This document shows positions 62,277 to 64,000 of a DNA stretch of 64,000 bases, in pieces (positions within the stretch are counted from its first letter, which is position 1; every line of letters begins with the position of its first letter). The stretch comes from CAWGET01 sp963821715 (GTDB taxonomy: Bacteria > Bacteroidota > Ignavibacteria > Ignavibacteriales > Melioribacteraceae). A program made the position numbers and the translations under genes. The stretch is taken from NCBI GenBank assembly GCA_963821715.1, contig CAWGET010000006.1:558001-622000 (forward strand). Direction: 5' to 3'. The notes under the pieces are model-generated. The model was not told where the DNA came from. It saw nothing but the letters and a program-made list of their open reading frames with translations, and made no database searches.

Positions 62277-63956
62277 ATGAATATGAACGATCTAAAGAAT
62301 AAAGTTCAGGATGCTTATAAGAATTGGGAAGATTCGAATTATCAAAAAGCGATTCAAAAATTCCCCGAACGAAAAGAAGAATTTACTTCGCAATCTTTCA
62401 CACCAGTTAAGCCTCTTTATTCACCGAATGATTTTAACATTGAAGATTACAACGAGAAATTAGGATTCCCTGGCGAGTATCCATACACGCGCGGCGTACA
62501 GCCGACGATGTACCGCGGACGCTTTTGGACAATGCGTCAATACGCAGGCTTTGGAACGGCAAAGGAGTCAAATGAAAGATACAGATATTTATTATCGCAA
62601 GGACAAAGCGGTTTGTCCGTGGCTTTCGATCTTCCGACTCAGATAGGTTACGACAGCGACGACCCGATGGCGCTCGGCGAAGTCGGGAAAGTAGGCGTTG
62701 CGATTGACACTTTAGCCGATATGGAAATTTTATTCGATCAGATTCCGCTTGATAAGGTTTCGACTTCAATGACGATCAACGCTCCCGCATCCGTTCTTCT
62801 TGCAATGTATATTGCAGTCGCGGAAAAACAAGGCGTTAGCAAAGACAAAATCAGCGGAACAATTCAAAATGATATATTAAAAGAATATATCGCCCGCGGA
62901 ACATATATTTTCCCGCCGAAACCTTCGATGAGATTAATTACTAATATATTTGAATACTGTTCGAAAGAAGTACCTAAATGGAATACAATTTCAATTTCCG
63001 GGTACCATATTCGCGAAGCCGGATCGACAGCGGCACAGGAAGTTGGATTTACAATTGCCGACGGAATCGCTTATGTAGAATCGGCAATGAAAGCAGGATT
63101 AGACGTTGATGAATTTGCGGGAAGACTTTCATTCTTCTTCAACGCTCACAACGATCTTCTTGAAGAAGTTGCAAAGTACAGAGCCGCGCGCAGACTCTGG
63201 GCAAAGATTATGAAGGAAAGATTCGGCGCAAAAAAAGCTAAATCTATGATGCTTCGCTTCCATACGCAAACTGCCGGTTCGACGCTAACGGCTCAGCAGG
63301 TGAACAATAACATCGTAAGAGTTGCGGTGCAGACATTAGCGGCTGTGCTCGGAGGAACTCAAAGTCTGCATACAAATTCGAAGGACGAGGCGCTTTCTCT
63401 TCCAACCGAAGACGCCGTAAAAATAGCCCTTAGAACTCAGCAAATTGTTGCACACGAAAGCGGAGTTACAAATACAATCGATCCTCTTGCCGGGTCATAC
63501 TATGTAGAATCGATGACAGATCAAATTGAAAAGGAAGCTCAGGAATATATAAATAAAATAGATTCGCTCGGCGGAATGGTTCCGGCAATCGAAGCCGGAT
63601 ACGTTCAAGGTGAAATTCAAAAAGCCGCATATAAATTTAATCAGGAATTAGAAAGCGGCGATAGAGTTGTGGTCGGTGTAAATAAATTTGCTGATAATGT
63701 TAAAGAAGTTGGTGAAATATTAAGAATAGATGAAAAAGTTCAATCGGGACAAATTGAATTTCTGAATAAGATCCGAAATGAAAGAAATAACGAAGAAGTT
63801 GAGAATAAACTAGCCGAACTGAAAAAAGCGGCTGAAGGCGATGCGAATTTAATGCCGTTCATTATTGATGCGGTAAAAGTTTACGCGGGAATCGGAGAAA
63901 TTTGCAATACGCTTCGGGAAGTTTTTGGAGAATACAAAGAAAGCGTTGTAATCTAA
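62277..63956 (+). CDS. Methylmalonyl-CoA mutase, large-subunit-type catalytic domain without B12 domain
   Basis: The enzyme isomerises succinyl-CoA and methylmalonyl-CoA. The 559 residues cover the TIM-barrel substrate domain: PYTRGVQPTMYRGRFWTMRQYAGFGTAKESNERY, QSGLSVAFDLPTQIGYDSDDP and RLWAKIMKERFGAK are standard. No cobalamin-binding Rossmann domain (DxHxxG) is attached, so a separate small subunit is expected elsewhere. An AAAGGA ribosome site precedes the start. The epimerase gene follows after 14 nt, pointing to a propionate/succinate pathway. Confidence 0.93.
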   Translation: MNMNDLKNKVQDAYKNWEDSNYQKAIQKFPERKEEFTSQSFTPVKPLYSPNDFNIEDYNEKLGFPGEYPYTRGVQPTMYRGRFWTMRQYAGFGTAKESNERYRYLLSQGQSGLSVAFDLPTQIGYDSDDPMALGEVGKVGVAIDTLADMEILFDQIPLDKVSTSMTINAPASVLLAMYIAVAEKQGVSKDKISGTIQNDILKEYIARGTYIFPPKPSMRLITNIFEYCSKEVPKWNTISISGYHIREAGSTAAQEVGFTIADGIAYVESAMKAGLDVDEFAGRLSFFFNAHNDLLEEVAKYRAARRLWAKIMKERFGAKKAKSMMLRFHTQTAGSTLTAQQVNNNIVRVAVQTLAAVLGGTQSLHTNSKDEALSLPTEDAVKIALRTQQIVAHESGVTNTIDPLAGSYYVESMTDQIEKEAQEYINKIDSLGGMVPAIEAGYVQGEIQKAAYKFNQELESGDRVVVGVNKFADNVKEVGEILRIDEKVQSGQIEFLNKIRNERNNEEVENKLAELKKAAEGDANLMPFIIDAVKVYAGIGEICNTLREVFGEYKESVVI

Positions 63957-63970
63957 AAAAGGAAATAAAA

Positions 63971-64000
63971 ATGGATTTAACACACATAGAGCATATAGGG
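63971..64000 (+). CDS. Methylmalonyl-CoA epimerase, first residues, truncated by window edge
   Basis: Only ten codons are present, MDLTHIEHIG, preceded by AAAAAGGAAATAAAA. The beginning matches the usual IDHIGIAV of methylmalonyl-CoA epimerases, and the gene lies 14 nt after the mutase gene. The call rests on these ten residues and on context. Confidence 0.65.
   Translation, partial: MDLTHIEHIG

Overview
The window looks like a chromosomal segment of a Gram-negative bacterium of the Bacteroidota/Chlorobiota group, most likely an Ignavibacteria-type lineage. The base composition is AT-rich. It carries a VIT/VWA protein with a C-terminal type IX secretion sorting domain, a PorW/SprE-like TPR lipoprotein, a DUF4837 lipoprotein, a long SecA with a zinc-binding tail, a K+-dependent membrane pyrophosphatase, heptose epimerase HldD, and a methylmalonyl-CoA mutase/epimerase pair. 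Lineage is inferred from gene content only.

Layout. 1-6.1 kb: end of a TamB-like envelope protein, RNase R, and a large secreted protease/beta-propeller/barrel protein. 6.1-13.4 kb: FmdB, a lipoprotein, prs-rplY-pth-hppA, and rpsF-ssb-rpsR-rplI behind a structured leader. 13.5-15.4 kb: an SGNH/TPR gene cut by an in-frame stop. 15.7-19.7 kb: secD-secF and an FKBP isomerase. 19.8-31.1 kb: an accessory stretch with a HEAT protein, rsgA, Nudix, a T9SS-type VIT/VWA protein, aldo/keto reductase, lactonase, a broken hydrolase, a small ferredoxin, an MBL enzyme and two paralogous lipoproteins. 31.2-41.3 kb: MscS, MetH, HldD, a hybrid histidine kinase, PAP2 and small unknowns. 41.4-52.5 kb: SpoU methylase, AlbA_2, PorW-like, PII, SecA, a multiply frameshifted glnE and an Nramp relative. 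52.5-60.6 kb: a minus-strand operon greA-ribD-ribE-tilS-hpt-ftsH-kinase, with DUF4837 downstream. 61.2-61.84 kb: tRNA-Asn followed by a tandem array of tRNA 3'-tails, terminators and a GIY-YIG nuclease. 62.3-64 kb: mutase and the start of the epimerase.

The most unusual element is the tRNA-Asn/GIY-YIG array. Two units each end in a 58-nt truncated tRNA-Asn tail, in which a 10-nt stretch is replaced by an 18-nt palindrome, followed by a copy of the same terminator. One unit has an intact GIY-YIG gene. The other keeps only its last codons, as expected if a 280-bp body was lost between two 10-bp direct repeats.

Seven apparent one-base frameshifts, nearly all at short homopolymers, fall in glnE (three), a histidine kinase, PAP2, an alpha/beta hydrolase and a lipoprotein, and none in the core genes. 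They may be long-read assembly errors or real gene decay; only reads can decide. Three copies of a palindrome around AGAGACGTT/AACGTCTCT sit at gene ends.
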